Notes: a model not told the origin generated them from the letters alone. DNA of 64,000 bases from Spirochaetales bacterium (GCA_018399255.1 JAGYPA010000008.1:31777-95776), one strand, 5' to 3'. Shown: positions 53,100 through 61,727, counted from the stretch's first letter. Translations and numbers: made by a program.

Positions 53100-54218
53100 A
53101 TGCAGGCAGCTCTATCTCTATCGGTCAAAAACCTGACAAAAATGTTCGGCAATTTTACTGCTGTAGACAATCTCACGTTTGATGTGGAGGACGGCAAGTT
53201 TTTCTCCATTCTCGGCCCGTCCGGCTGCGGAAAGACAACCCTGCTGCGGATGATTGCGGGCTTTTATCAGCCTGATAACGGATCGGTCATGATTCAGAAC
53301 AAGGATATGAAGGGAATTCCGCCGGACAAGCGTCCTGTCAATCTCGTTTTTCAGCAGCTTGCGCTCTTTCCTATGATGAACGTCTATGAAAACATTGCCT
53401 TCGGCCTCAAAAGACGCGGTGAACGGGGTCCTGAGGTCAAAAAGAAAGTAAATATTATGCTTGAGCGAGTGGGTCTTCCCGAATACGGCTCAAAGAAAGT
53501 AACCCAGCTCTCCGGCGGGCAGAAGCAGCGGGTGGCTATAGCCCGGTGTCTGGTTCTTGAACCGGAAGTGCTCCTCCTCGACGAACCGCTCGGCGCTCTG
53601 GATGCAAAGCTTCGTGAGCATATGAAGGTTGAGCTGAAAAAGCTCCAGGTCAAGGTCGGCACCACCTTTGTCTATATCACCCATGATCAGTCTGAAGCGA
53701 TGGTTATGAGTGATTATGTGGCGGTAATGAACTCGGGCCATTTTGAGCAGCTCGACACCCCGCAGACCCTCTACAACAGTCCGGCATCTTCATTCGTCAC
53801 GCAGTTTGTTGGAGAAAACAACAAATTCAGCGTCAATCTGGTCAAGGACGAATCCAATGTCTTCTTTGCTGAGACGAAAGAGGGCTTTCGCTACCATTTA
53901 TCCGATTCGTTCAATCTGCAGGACAGTGAATCCTTCGATATGTTTGTCCGTCCGGAAGCGATGATTATCAATCCGTCCAGGCCTAAGCCGAATTTCAATA
54001 TAATCAATGCCGACGTAAAGGCGATTCTATTTGACGGGGGCAACAGCCGGCTTCTGGTGACTCCTGAAAAGTCGGAGGAGGAGCTGATTGTAGCGCTTCC
54101 CCAGAACAGGCAGTTTGACTATATACAGGCAAAAGACAGCATCAAAATTGGCTGGGATCCGGACGCGGCTGTCTATTTCAAGCAAGCTGATGAAAGGATA
54201 TATAAAGATGAAATCTGA
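53100..54218 (+). CDS. potA: Polyamine ABC transporter ATPase (PotA-like)
   Basis: A 372-residue ABC ATPase. Walker A GPSGCGKTTLLR near residue 41, signature LSGGQKQRVAIARC, Walker B VLLLDEPLGALDA and the H-loop YITHDQSEAM. The C-terminal 130 residues form the TOBE-type regulatory domain. AGGAAGGGG precedes the ATG. The stop overlaps the potB start by 11 bases. Confidence 0.93.
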   Translation: MQAALSLSVKNLTKMFGNFTAVDNLTFDVEDGKFFSILGPSGCGKTTLLRMIAGFYQPDNGSVMIQNKDMKGIPPDKRPVNLVFQQLALFPMMNVYENIAFGLKRRGERGPEVKKKVNIMLERVGLPEYGSKKVTQLSGGQKQRVAIARCLVLEPEVLLLDEPLGALDAKLREHMKVELKKLQVKVGTTFVYITHDQSEAMVMSDYVAVMNSGHFEQLDTPQTLYNSPASSFVTQFVGENNKFSVNLVKDESNVFFAETKEGFRYHLSDSFNLQDSESFDMFVRPEAMIINPSRPKPNFNIINADVKAILFDGGNSRLLVTPEKSEEELIVALPQNRQFDYIQAKDSIKIGWDPDAAVYFKQADERIYKDEI

Positions 54219-55065
54219 TAGACAGCCGATTCGCTGGAGTTTTTTCATATTCTTTATCCCGGTGTTTCTGTGGTTGTTCCTGTTGATCGTGCTCCCCCAT
54301 CTGGAGCTGCTGCGCATGTCGTTCCTGGGCTCCAGAACCAGCACCTTCACCTTGAACAACTACAAAGCATTTTTCACCGAACCGATCTACTGGCTCACTT
54401 TTGTGCGAACGGCGATGTACTCTATTCTGGTCACGTTCATCGTCCTTGTCATCTCTCTCCCTGTCGCGTTTTATATAACAAAAATCTCGAGTTTCAAGCT
54501 GCAGGGTCTGCTGATGGTGCTTATTCTCGTCCCGTTCTGGGTAAGTGAGCTTATCCGGGTCTACGGGTGGATGATTCTCCTGCGGGAAAGCGGTGTTCTC
54601 AACTCGTTCCTTGTGGGGATCGGCATCTTTAAAGAACCGGTTGAGATGCTGTACAACGATGTCACGATGGTTATGGGACTGGTCTATACTTCGATGCTCT
54701 TTATGGTGGTGCCGATCATAGGGGTAATGGGAAATCTCGATGATTCCCTGATAGAGGCAGCCCACGATCTGGGTGCCAAAAAGATTGTCATATGGAAGGA
54801 GATCATTATCCCCTACTGCATGCCCGGAATCATGTCCGGCAGCATTATCGTGTTCATGCTGGTTCTCGGAAGTTATCTGACCCCGAAACTGATGGGGGGC
54901 AAGAATGCCCTCTGGTTTACCGAACAGATCTATAATCAGATTATTGTCTATTTTAACTGGAATCAGGGCAGCGCCTTCGGCTTTCTGCTGCTGCTGCTCT
55001 CATCCCTCATAATCTGGATTGCTCTCAAGCTGACCAGGCAGGAATTCAGCAAGGTGGTAAAATGA
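54208..55065 (+). CDS. potB: Polyamine ABC transporter permease (PotB-like)
   Basis: A six-helix permease of 285 residues. The EAA loop is DSLIEAAHDLGAKKIVIWKEIIIPYCMPGI, typical of the PotB/PotH group. I start at 54208 (AAGGA ahead), within the potA end; the longer frame from 54115 runs through potA. The stop overlaps potC (ATGA). Confidence 0.92.
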   Translation: MKSDRQPIRWSFFIFFIPVFLWLFLLIVLPHLELLRMSFLGSRTSTFTLNNYKAFFTEPIYWLTFVRTAMYSILVTFIVLVISLPVAFYITKISSFKLQGLLMVLILVPFWVSELIRVYGWMILLRESGVLNSFLVGIGIFKEPVEMLYNDVTMVMGLVYTSMLFMVVPIIGVMGNLDDSLIEAAHDLGAKKIVIWKEIIIPYCMPGIMSGSIIVFMLVLGSYLTPKLMGGKNALWFTEQIYNQIIVYFNWNQGSAFGFLLLLLSSLIIWIALKLTRQEFSKVVK

Positions 55066-55919
55066 TCAGGACACTTCCCAGTTCAAAGATTTACAAGGCC
55101 GGGTTCAGGCTGTTCATTGTGATATTCCTGGTTTTTCTCTTTGCCCCGCTTATTATCACGATGATTCTGGCCTTCAACGATTCGATGTTTCCTTCGCTTC
55201 CCTGGAAGGGGTTCACGCTCGACTGGTTTTTCGGCAAGGGCCCGAAGATAATCGGGCTGTTCAATGACAGCTTCAACTTGCGGGGAATCGCCACTTCCTT
55301 CAAGGTCGCCGTTTCCGTCTCGCTGCTTTCCACTATGGTGGGTACCCTGGCAGCATTCCTTTTCGAGCAGGAGAACTTCCGATTCAAGGGCGCCCTCTAT
55401 TTTCTGATGATCGCGCCGCTGGTTATCCCGGGGGTGATTCTCGGTATATCAATCCTTCTTTTCACAAACTCGTTGAGCATCTTTATAGAAGATACGTTCG
55501 GCATCTATCTGAAATTTCTCACTCCCAGTTTCGGTCTGGTGGTGCTGGGCCAGTTTTCCTTTATCACGACTATTGTGACGATGATAATTTCTGCCCGTCT
55601 GAGAAAATTCGACCGCACGCTGGAAGAGGCGGCTGCCAATTTGGGGGCCAACCGTTTTCAGGTGATATGGTTCATTACCCTGAAGTACCTGCGGCCATCT
55701 ATTATCGGCGGCGCGGCAATTGCCTTCCTGATGTCTTTCGAGAATTTCAACACTACCCTGTTTCTGGTCGGATCTCAGTCGACGCTGCCGATCAATCTGT
55801 ACCAGCAGGTCCGGGACGGTTCTACCCCGGTAATAAATGCTATTTCGTTTATTCTGATCATTACTACTTCCATTGTCGCTGTCGCAACCTTGAATCGTGG
55901 CGGCAGTCGGAAATCCTGA
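55062..55919 (+). CDS. potC: Polyamine ABC transporter permease (PotC-like)
   Basis: A 285-residue permease with the EAA loop RTLEEAAANLGANRFQVIWFITLKYLRPSII and six predicted helices. It forms the channel with PotB. Coupled to potB by a four-base overlap; the phosphodiesterase gene follows 8 bases later. Confidence 0.92.
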   Translation: MIRTLPSSKIYKAGFRLFIVIFLVFLFAPLIITMILAFNDSMFPSLPWKGFTLDWFFGKGPKIIGLFNDSFNLRGIATSFKVAVSVSLLSTMVGTLAAFLFEQENFRFKGALYFLMIAPLVIPGVILGISILLFTNSLSIFIEDTFGIYLKFLTPSFGLVVLGQFSFITTIVTMIISARLRKFDRTLEEAAANLGANRFQVIWFITLKYLRPSIIGGAAIAFLMSFENFNTTLFLVGSQSTLPINLYQQVRDGSTPVINAISFILIITTSIVAVATLNRGGSRKS

Positions 55920-55927
55920 TCGGAAAC

Positions 55928-56779
55928 ATGGGGTTCTCTATGGACAGCTCAGACAGATATTTCACAATTGCGCAGATTTCGGATTTTCATGTGGGCAGGG
56001 TTATCCCGTTCCCCTCGGGCGAGGTGGATCTGTTCAATCAGCTGGTACGTACGGTAGATTGTCTCAATGCGCTGGATCCGGCTCCGGATGTGGTGATGGT
56101 AACCGGGGATCTGGTGAATCACGGGAAGCTCGATGATTATCGCAGAGTACGGAGCCAACTGGGCCGGCTGCTCATGCCCTACTATCTGGCCGCCGGCAAC
56201 CATGATCAGAGAAAATCACTTATCGAGGTTTTCAACGACCACTCCTATCTGAAAACGTCTGATGGATTTCTTCACTATTCGCTGGAAGATAAGCCTCTCC
56301 GCATTGTCACCCTTGATACGCTGGAGCCGGGTACTCACTTCGGGCTGCTCTGTAAAACCCGGCTGGATTGGCTGGAGCGGATTCTCTCTGAACAGCCGGA
56401 CCGGCCGACAATCATCTTTATGCATCACCCGCCCTTTGAGACCGGTATGCCGTATCCCGATAGTCTGGGGATGCGCGGCAAGCAGGCGCTGGGCGAGATC
56501 ATACGGCGAAATCCGCAGGTAGAGGCAATTTCCAGCGGACATTCTCACCGGGATGCATCGCTGCGCTGGAATGGTACGATCGCTTATACGGTCCCAAGTT
56601 CTTCCTTCAGCTATAAGCTGGAGTTCCATGAGGTCGATGATCTCGATCCTCTGCTGGAGCCGATCGCCTGCAGGATTTTCCGATGGGATCCTTCCGTGGG
56701 GCTGGTTTCCCACCTGAATTATATCGGTCCGTATGAGTACGGCATAACCGAAGGGGTTCCTGAACCGCCCTCCGCGTGA
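55928..56779 (+). CDS. Metallophosphoesterase, CpdA-like
   Basis: A calcineurin-like phosphodiesterase of 283 residues with all metal motifs: SDFHVG, VTGDLVNHG, AAGNHDQ, MHHPPFE and SSGHSHRD. This is the layout of class III cyclic-nucleotide phosphodiesterases (CpdA, Rv0805), though the family also has other phosphodiester substrates. Start at 55928 or, with GGGG six bases ahead, at 55940. It closes the pot operon; in other bacteria related genes accompany polyamine or glycerophosphodiester transport (inference). Confidence 0.82.
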   Translation: MGFSMDSSDRYFTIAQISDFHVGRVIPFPSGEVDLFNQLVRTVDCLNALDPAPDVVMVTGDLVNHGKLDDYRRVRSQLGRLLMPYYLAAGNHDQRKSLIEVFNDHSYLKTSDGFLHYSLEDKPLRIVTLDTLEPGTHFGLLCKTRLDWLERILSEQPDRPTIIFMHHPPFETGMPYPDSLGMRGKQALGEIIRRNPQVEAISSGHSHRDASLRWNGTIAYTVPSSSFSYKLEFHEVDDLDPLLEPIACRIFRWDPSVGLVSHLNYIGPYEYGITEGVPEPPSA

Positions 56780-56783
56780 TATA

Positions 56784-56812
56784 CTATAGATTACCTTTTT
56801 GGTAGTCTATAG
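56784..56812 (+). terminator. 12-bp hairpin with TTTTT loop after the pot operon
   Basis: CTATAGATTACC and GGTAGTCTATAG (one mismatch) flank a TTTTT loop. No T-run follows, and the GGAGGAGG of the next gene comes right after. It could be a terminator, a binding site, or a leader hairpin for the zinc-ribbon gene. Confidence 0.5.
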
Positions 56813-56830
56813 GTATGGAGGAGGACACTC

Positions 56831-57064
56831 ATGAATCAACAAAGCGGATCGGGTTCCGGCCAGGGAAAGGGAATCAACTCACAGGGCGGAGGAAGAGGGC
56901 GCAACAACGGCGGTTCTTTTGGAGCCGGAGGGTTTTGCGTCTGTGCAAAGTGCGGTTACAAGACTCCGCATACGCGAGGGGTCAAATGTACGGAACTCAG
57001 ATGTCCTGAGTGCGGAAAACCGATGGTGAGAGAAGAGCTGCTCGAGAGTAAGCGGAAAAGTTAG
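56831..57064 (+). CDS. Small glycine-rich zinc-ribbon protein
   Basis: 77 residues. A Gly/Ser/Asn-rich N-terminal half (GSGSGQGKGINSQGGGRG) is followed by a ribbon with CVCAKCGYKTPH, VKCTELRC and PECGKPMVRE: paired CxxC knuckles plus two extra cysteines. Such proteins bind zinc or possibly an iron-sulfur cluster and are common in anaerobes, usually unnamed. A very strong Shine-Dalgarno (GGAGGAGG) suggests high expression. Function unknown. Confidence 0.75.
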   Translation: MNQQSGSGSGQGKGINSQGGGRGRNNGGSFGAGGFCVCAKCGYKTPHTRGVKCTELRCPECGKPMVREELLESKRKS

Positions 57065-57150
57065 GAGTTTGCCGGCCTGACGGCTTATTTTTCGGCATAT
57101 ATTCGGCTAGGAGTCTGGCTGACGGCTTGTTCATCAGCTTGTATTTCGTT

Positions 57151-57906
57151 CTAAAACTGCTTGATGAACAGGTCCAGCACCGTCACACTGACAACAAGGA
57201 TAAAAAAGATCCTGACAAATCGCGTGCCTCTGGTAATAACCAGATGTGATCCTGTCCAGGCCCCGATGAGCTGGCCGACACCCATGACTATCCCGATCAG
57301 GAATATGATTCTGCCGGAGAAAAGAAAGATCACGAGGGATACAGCATTGCTGGTGAAATTCATCACTTTTGTAGTCGCTGTGGCTTTTTTCAGGTTGTAA
57401 CCGGCAAGCCCGGCCAGGACTATCATCCAGAAAGATCCCGTTCCGGGACCGAAAAACCCATCGTAGAAGCCCAGCAGCAGACCGAACACGACAAAAATCA
57501 GGTTTTCAGGCAGCTTGGCATGCTGGTCCGTAAGACCAAGCTGCGGACGGGCTATGGTGTATACGAGCAGTCCGGCAAGGACAAAAGGAATGGCTTTTTT
57601 CAAGATTTCAGCATCTATCTGCTGAACCAGCAGGGCCCCGGATGCGGCTCCTGCAGCAGTAAGGATAATCCCCAGGTACACATCACTAATCGCTACCAGA
57701 CCGCCGTGACGATATCGCATCATAGCGGTAAAGGATCCGAATGAGGCCTGCAGCTTGTTGGTTGCAATTGCGGCATGCGGAGGAACTCCCACTGCCAGAA
57801 GCAGCGGAATACTGATGAGCCCGCCGCCGCCGGCAATGGAATCGACCAGCCCGGAGAGAACTGCCCCGAAAAAGAGCACAAGATACTGAAAAAGGGTCAA
57901 TTCCAA
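57151..57906 (-). CDS. TauE/SafE-family permease (first copy)
   Basis: A 251-residue, about eight-helix sulfite/sulfonate exporter-type transporter. The family motif at the start (GLVDSIAGGGGLISIPLLLAVGVPPHAAIATNKLQ) is repeated in the second half (GFYDGFFGPGTGSFWMI). The substrate is probably a small organic anion such as sulfite, sulfoacetate or another sulfonate. A second, unlike member is at 60945. Confidence 0.88.
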   Translation of the reverse strand: MELTLFQYLVLFFGAVLSGLVDSIAGGGGLISIPLLLAVGVPPHAAIATNKLQASFGSFTAMMRYRHGGLVAISDVYLGIILTAAGAASGALLVQQIDAEILKKAIPFVLAGLLVYTIARPQLGLTDQHAKLPENLIFVVFGLLLGFYDGFFGPGTGSFWMIVLAGLAGYNLKKATATTKVMNFTSNAVSLVIFLFSGRIIFLIGIVMGVGQLIGAWTGSHLVITRGTRFVRIFFILVVSVTVLDLFIKQF

Positions 57907-57942
57907 GACAGGCCTCCTGCCGTCAGGGATTCTGGAAAATGT

Positions 57943-57981
57943 TATTCTGCTATTCTGCTATTCTGCTATTCTGCTATTCTG
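57943..57981. repeat. 8-bp tandem repeat, nearly five units
   Basis: TATTCTGC is repeated four times plus TATTCTG. It starts in the intergenic gap upstream of the permease gene and runs into the last two codons of the winged-helix gene. Confidence 0.9.
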
Positions 57982-58156
57982 AGGCAACTTCCCACTTGCA
58001 GCGCACGGGTGAAACAATGGCGTTATCTTTTTTCAATACCTTGAAGATCTTGTCAACTTCTTTCCGTTCCAGACCAGTCAATTTCTCCACTTCACCGGCG
58101 CTGACCGGTTTCCCAGCCTGTTTCATCGCATCAATCACCTGTTCTTTGGCATCCAT
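57974..58156 (-). CDS. Mini winged-helix DNA-binding protein
   Basis: 60 residues: KEQVIDAMKQAGKPVSAGEVEKLTGLERKEVDKIFKVLKKDNAIVSPVRCKWE, a single winged helix-turn-helix with a beta-wing. Proteins of this kind occur in anaerobic bacteria and archaea as unnamed regulators. I start at 58156, after a GGAG motif, rather than at 58198. The following permease gene on the same strand might be its target or operon partner (gap 67 bases). Confidence 0.7.
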   Translation of the reverse strand: MDAKEQVIDAMKQAGKPVSAGEVEKLTGLERKEVDKIFKVLKKDNAIVSPVRCKWEVASE

Positions 58157-58258
58157 AAATCTCCATCTCCTCTCTATATGCAACGGTCGGGGAATCAAGG
58201 TACCGGCAGTATATAAAAATTGCTGGCGGTATGGGGTGTGTGACCTATTTTAATACAA

Positions 58259-58332
58259 TTACGCACCCTTCATAGGATTTTACGCACCCCTAGCGAAATT
58301 TACAGCAGCCCTACTTGATTTTACGCACCCCT
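58259..58332. repeat. Three TTACGCACCC direct repeats
   Basis: TTACGCACCC at 58259, and TTTTACGCACCCCT exactly at 58278 and 58319. This kind of spaced direct repeat is found at the ends of some IS elements (transposase-binding sites). It marks the left side of an AT-rich stretch. A lone TTACGCAC recurs at about 60016, near the right side. Confidence 0.6.
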
Positions 58333-59231
58333 ATAAAAATGGCTTAACAAAAGTAATTGTTCAAAACAACTGTTGAATTTCCCCTATAAAGTCAAAGATA
58401 TTTTTGCTGATGTAATTACTTTATACTAAAATAGTGAGTTCTCTTTTATCGATTACGCTACGAAGCATTAGGCTTTCATATATTTTTCATTCATTTTGCT
58501 AAATCTATCTTACGAAAAAGTGGCTGCATTCCGCTATTTATATTTATAATCATTTTAGTGAAACAAAAGGTAAATATGGTATATTTTTAACAGCATAGTT
58601 ATATTTATCACTAAATGGAGTTTGAAATATGAAAATATGAATCTGAAGGGTTGCTATTATTACATGATTGTTTTTGCTTTGTAATCAGTTTACGAATTTC
58701 AATTTTTGCAGTTCAAACCAGGAGCAGTTTTAGTTTAGTGGCGAGAATGAAGGCAATGGTTTTGAAAATCCAACATAGACGTATTAAAATCGGCGGGTCG
58801 GCATTCGGCATTTATTCGACATTTGTAGAACATGATGAAAGAGGGTATGAGATTTTAACAGGTCCAATCCTTTCGACCAAAACGATTTGGGCACCTGTTG
58901 ATAGCGCTGACACGAGCAAATTGAAAATGAGTTAGATTCAATGAGTTCGGAAGAAAGTAAGCAATACTAGGTTATCATATTTCTCCTCCGCTTGAGTCGT
59001 GACAGTCGAATATCCTGTATCACAGCTTTGGTCTCTTATCCAACAGGTTTCCGTTACTTATCGAACACGAACTGGCATTGACGGATCTGGAATCAAAGAA
59101 TCACTCTACTTATGATAACCGGAGTCTACTAACGTTGAAATACGAACAATATTGTCGACCTTTGTTTGTGCACAAAAGCAGGTCGTGATATCAATCGATC
59201 GGTCTTTTACTGAAATGTGGATCATCGGATC
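58333..59231. other. AT-rich stretch with no convincing gene
   Basis: Clearly more AT-rich than the flanking DNA. One fragment from 58747 to 58935 (plus) reads as coherent protein (KIQHRRIKIGGSAFGIYSTF, then VEHDERGYEIL), with no recognised family and no good start signal. Probably debris of a transferred gene. Nothing else supportable. Confidence 0.5.
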
Positions 59232-59381
59232 ATGAAAATCGGTTGTCAAGCAGTAAGGATCTTGTTTATGATGATATTAGTGTTCTTTATCTGGCTTTTT
59301 GTGGGTGCAGTGACTATAGGATATAACGGCCTATATCGTTTCAGAAAAAAAGAGGAAAAGATACCAGAAAAGAAAAATTAA
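59232..59381 (+). CDS. Small single-helix membrane protein, 49 residues
   Basis: One hydrophobic helix (MMILVFFIWLFVGAVTIGY) followed by a charged tail rich in Lys/Glu. There is no clear Shine-Dalgarno. It lies just upstream of the broken membrane-protein and XRE genes and may have belonged with them. Function unknown. Confidence 0.4.
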   Translation: MKIGCQAVRILFMMILVFFIWLFVGAVTIGYNGLYRFRKKEEKIPEKKN

Positions 59382-59435
59382 TTATTTAGGTTTATTAAAT
59401 TAATTTTTATCGTGGTAGATTATTGGTTTATAAGA

Positions 59436-59715
59436 CGCGATAATAGTCGTAATCGTTTTCATTCTTTGTATTTTATCTTTTATCGGATATTTTCGGAGAA
59501 TCACTCCCCGATGAACTATTCAAACAAAGAGTGCTTTGACTGCAGGAGTTCAATATTCTTATCACTTTGTTTTAATGACAGGCTTGTTTATCAGTTATAT
59601 ACTGAAAACGTTAATTACTTCTATGAAATGGTTTTTGGATTTATTCACTATGGTTGTGACATTTCCGCTTGTGTTCACATTTTTCCACATTAAGGATGGA
59701 GCACACATTCTATAA
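59436..59715 (+). pseudogene. Frameshifted small membrane protein
   Basis: Parts in two frames join into one plausible protein: AIIVVIVFILCILSFIGY, then FGESLPDELFKQRVL after one shift, then TAGVQYSYHFVLMTGLFISY and FTMVVTFPLVFTFF after the next. The stop (TAATG) shares a base with the start of the XRE remnant, so the pair was an operon. Such small membrane protein/XRE pairs are frequent in Firmicutes. The family was not identified. Confidence 0.5.
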
Positions 59716-59901
59716 TGACCGTGTTCAATAACCGTCAAATGCCTGAGCATTGCTGGAAATCCCGAAGACCTGGCGAAAAGGGTGGGAGTAGGAAAGCTCC
59801 ATTGGGAATCTTGAAGTTGGTCGCTATAATCCGTCGTACTATTGGCGATGGATATTGCATCTGTATTTAATGAAAGTATCGAAGATATATTTCAAGATTA
59901 A
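59715..59901 (+). pseudogene. Decayed small XRE-family regulator
   Basis: Frames must be mixed, but the pieces fit a 65-residue Cro/C1-type regulator: PEDLAKRVGVGK, SIGNLEVGRYNPS and LLAMDIASVFNESIEDIFQD, ending at the stop at 59899-59901. The final residues match the usual end of YgzD-like regulators. At least two frameshifts make it inactive. Confidence 0.6.
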
Positions 59902-60052
59902 CTGATAAGAAAAGAGGAAATAAAGCGGATAGCAAATGTATGAGTTATTATACTTTAATATGGTGCCGAATTAATTTGACTAATGCCACATTATTATAAA
60001 CCAATCCTTCTGCAGTTACGCACAAAGATACAGGTGATATCGCTTTATTTAA

Positions 60053-60120
60053 GGCTCTTACAAAAAGCAAGAGCGTCGATTCAGGCCCATTTCAAAATGC
60101 GAAGCATTTGAAATGAGCTC
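60053..60120. repeat. Composite hairpin repeat, short copy
   Basis: GGCTCTTACAAAAAGCAAGAGCGTCG followed by CATTTCAAAATGC...GCATTTGAAATG. It has the left and right hairpins of the full element at 2596 but lacks the central AT palindrome. Confidence 0.78.
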
Positions 60121-60777
60121 GATGCCCGCATATTTTACGAACGACAATAGCACGCGGGCATACGTCTGATGCAGCGGCACAAGAAAACGGCAGCCGTCAG
60201 GCTGCCTTAAAGCCCAACAGACGCTCAGAAAACGGTGGAAACCCGGTTAGTCGGCTCAATATGCATGTCGCTTTGGTAGCGGCCGGAAGAGAGAAGCTTA
60301 AATAAGGTTTTTGCGGGGTAAGGAGCTGCTGGGGGGGTCTGCGAAAACCTTAAGCCTGGCTCAAAACGCACGTGTCCCGAGCAGGAGAGGGGGCGGAATT
60401 TTGCAAGGGACAGGGCGAACAAGCTATGTCTAATACGTGCGTACACTCGGCGGATGCAGGGAAAACCAGCGCTGATCGAGGAGAAACGATATGGGATCGT
60501 GCTGCTCATTATTGTGCGATATGATGAGCCGACCTTAGCATTTTCAGGCTGAGCGGGTCCCTGAAGTAGCTGACTTATGACTGTAAATTTCTACTCGTAG
60601 CGACATGTCGTTACTGGTATGAGGCTGCCTTAAGCGCCCGGCGAAGACCGTCAGGCAGTGAAGTGGATTTCTAAAGAAATTGGATTTCTAAAGAAATCTT
60701 CGATTTACTCCTTCTTTCTTGAGATTCAGAGAAGTTCCCGGAAACAAAGGACTGCCGGGGAGACCTGCAGAAACCCG
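60121..60777. other. GC-rich, hairpin-dense non-coding segment
   Basis: No protein frame looks real here. Several stems are present: TGCCCGC/GCGGGCA near 60123-60162, GGCAGCC-GTCA-GGCTGCC near 60190-60207, a near-palindromic GTAGCGACATGTCGTTAC near 60597-60614 (two G-U pairs in RNA), and CTGCC/GGCAG nearby. Base composition changes sharply from the AT-rich DNA to its left. Candidates are a structured RNA or an intron/IS remnant; I cannot assign it. Confidence 0.35.
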
Positions 60778-60814
60778 TCCTGACCAAATGTACGCTTTCA
60801 TGCGGTTGCCCTGG
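60778..60814. mobile_element. Solo end of an ISAs1-like element
   Basis: TCCTGACCA, 8 bases, then CTTTCATGCGGTTGCCCTG. The transposase-3' end of the IS at 9686 has, on its complementary strand, TCCTGACCA, 8 bases, then CTTTCATGCGGTTGTCCTA. Spacing is the same and 17 of 19 terminal bases agree. No transposase remains nearby. Confidence 0.6.
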
Positions 60815-60944
60815 ACTGCAGCACTCAAAGGTAGCAAAAAGTTTCATTTTTTAGTAGCATTGGATCAGCTGCCAGGTGCAGGCTGCATGATATCACAGCA
60901 GCTGTTCCAGAAAGAAACCGCATTATAAGGGGAACCTTATCAGC

Positions 60945-61727
60945 ATGGATATCATATATTTTCTCATAAGCTTCATAGCCTCCATAGTGGGTGCAATCAG
61001 CGGTATCGGAGGCGGGGTTATTATCAAGCCTGTCCTGGACGGGGTGAGTTCTCTGGGAGTGAGCACCATCAGCTTTCTATCGGGAACTACCGTCCTCTCT
61101 ATGACAGCGGTGGCCCTGCTGAAGAACCGCAAAAGCACAGTCTCTCTGAAACTGAAGTATACTTCACTGATGGCAGCAGGGGGAGTAGTCGGAGGGCTTG
61201 CCGGCAAGTACCTGTTTGATATCCTCAAAACCTCTTCAGGGAACGATCAGATGGTGGGGGTAATCCAGTCAGGCATGCTTTTCATTATTACCACAGCCGT
61301 GCTGCTGTTTGCCCTGGCTAAAGACAAGATACGGCCTCATCACAGTGAGAGCCTGCTGTTCAGCACATTCATCGGGTTTCTGCTGGGGGCAGTGGCTTCC
61401 TTTCTCGGAATCGGCGGCGGCCCCATCAACCTGGCGGTACTCTACTTTTTCTTTTCCATGGATACCAAAACAGCCGCAATCAACTCTATCTTTATTATTT
61501 TCTTCTCACAGCTGACAAGTCTTCTCTTTACTATATTTGCCGGCACGGTTCCCGCTTTCGAACCATTCGTATTGATAATCATGTGTGCCGGCGGAATCGG
61601 AGGCGGCATAGTCGGGTCGCACCTTCTCTACAGAATGTCAAACAAGGCCGTTGACTACCTGTTCATCTCGACGATCGGCGTTATCATACTGCTCACGATC
61701 TACAATACCCTGCGATGGATTCTCTAG
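60945..61727 (+). CDS. TauE/SafE-family permease (second copy)
   Basis: A 260-residue, eight-helix permease. Repeated glycine motifs SIVGAISGIGGGVIIKPVL and FLGIGGGPINLAVLYFF mark the two halves. It is only distantly similar to the one at 57151. AAGGGG stands before the ATG. Substrate unknown. It is convergent with the lipoprotein operon. Confidence 0.88.
   Translation: MDIIYFLISFIASIVGAISGIGGGVIIKPVLDGVSSLGVSTISFLSGTTVLSMTAVALLKNRKSTVSLKLKYTSLMAAGGVVGGLAGKYLFDILKTSSGNDQMVGVIQSGMLFIITTAVLLFALAKDKIRPHHSESLLFSTFIGFLLGAVASFLGIGGGPINLAVLYFFFSMDTKTAAINSIFIIFFSQLTSLLFTIFAGTVPAFEPFVLIIMCAGGIGGGIVGSHLLYRMSNKAVDYLFISTIGVIILLTIYNTLRWIL

Noticed and set aside
60225..60509. Minus-strand 94-codon frame in the GC-rich segment
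   Set aside because: Composition is arginine/serine-rich with no hydrophobic core or motif, and no start signal. It is more likely non-coding DNA.
60585..60602. AATTTCTACT followed by GTAG, like a Cas12a crRNA repeat
   Set aside because: It occurs once, there is no spacer array and no cas gene in the window, and the stem is only 4 bp. Treated as chance.
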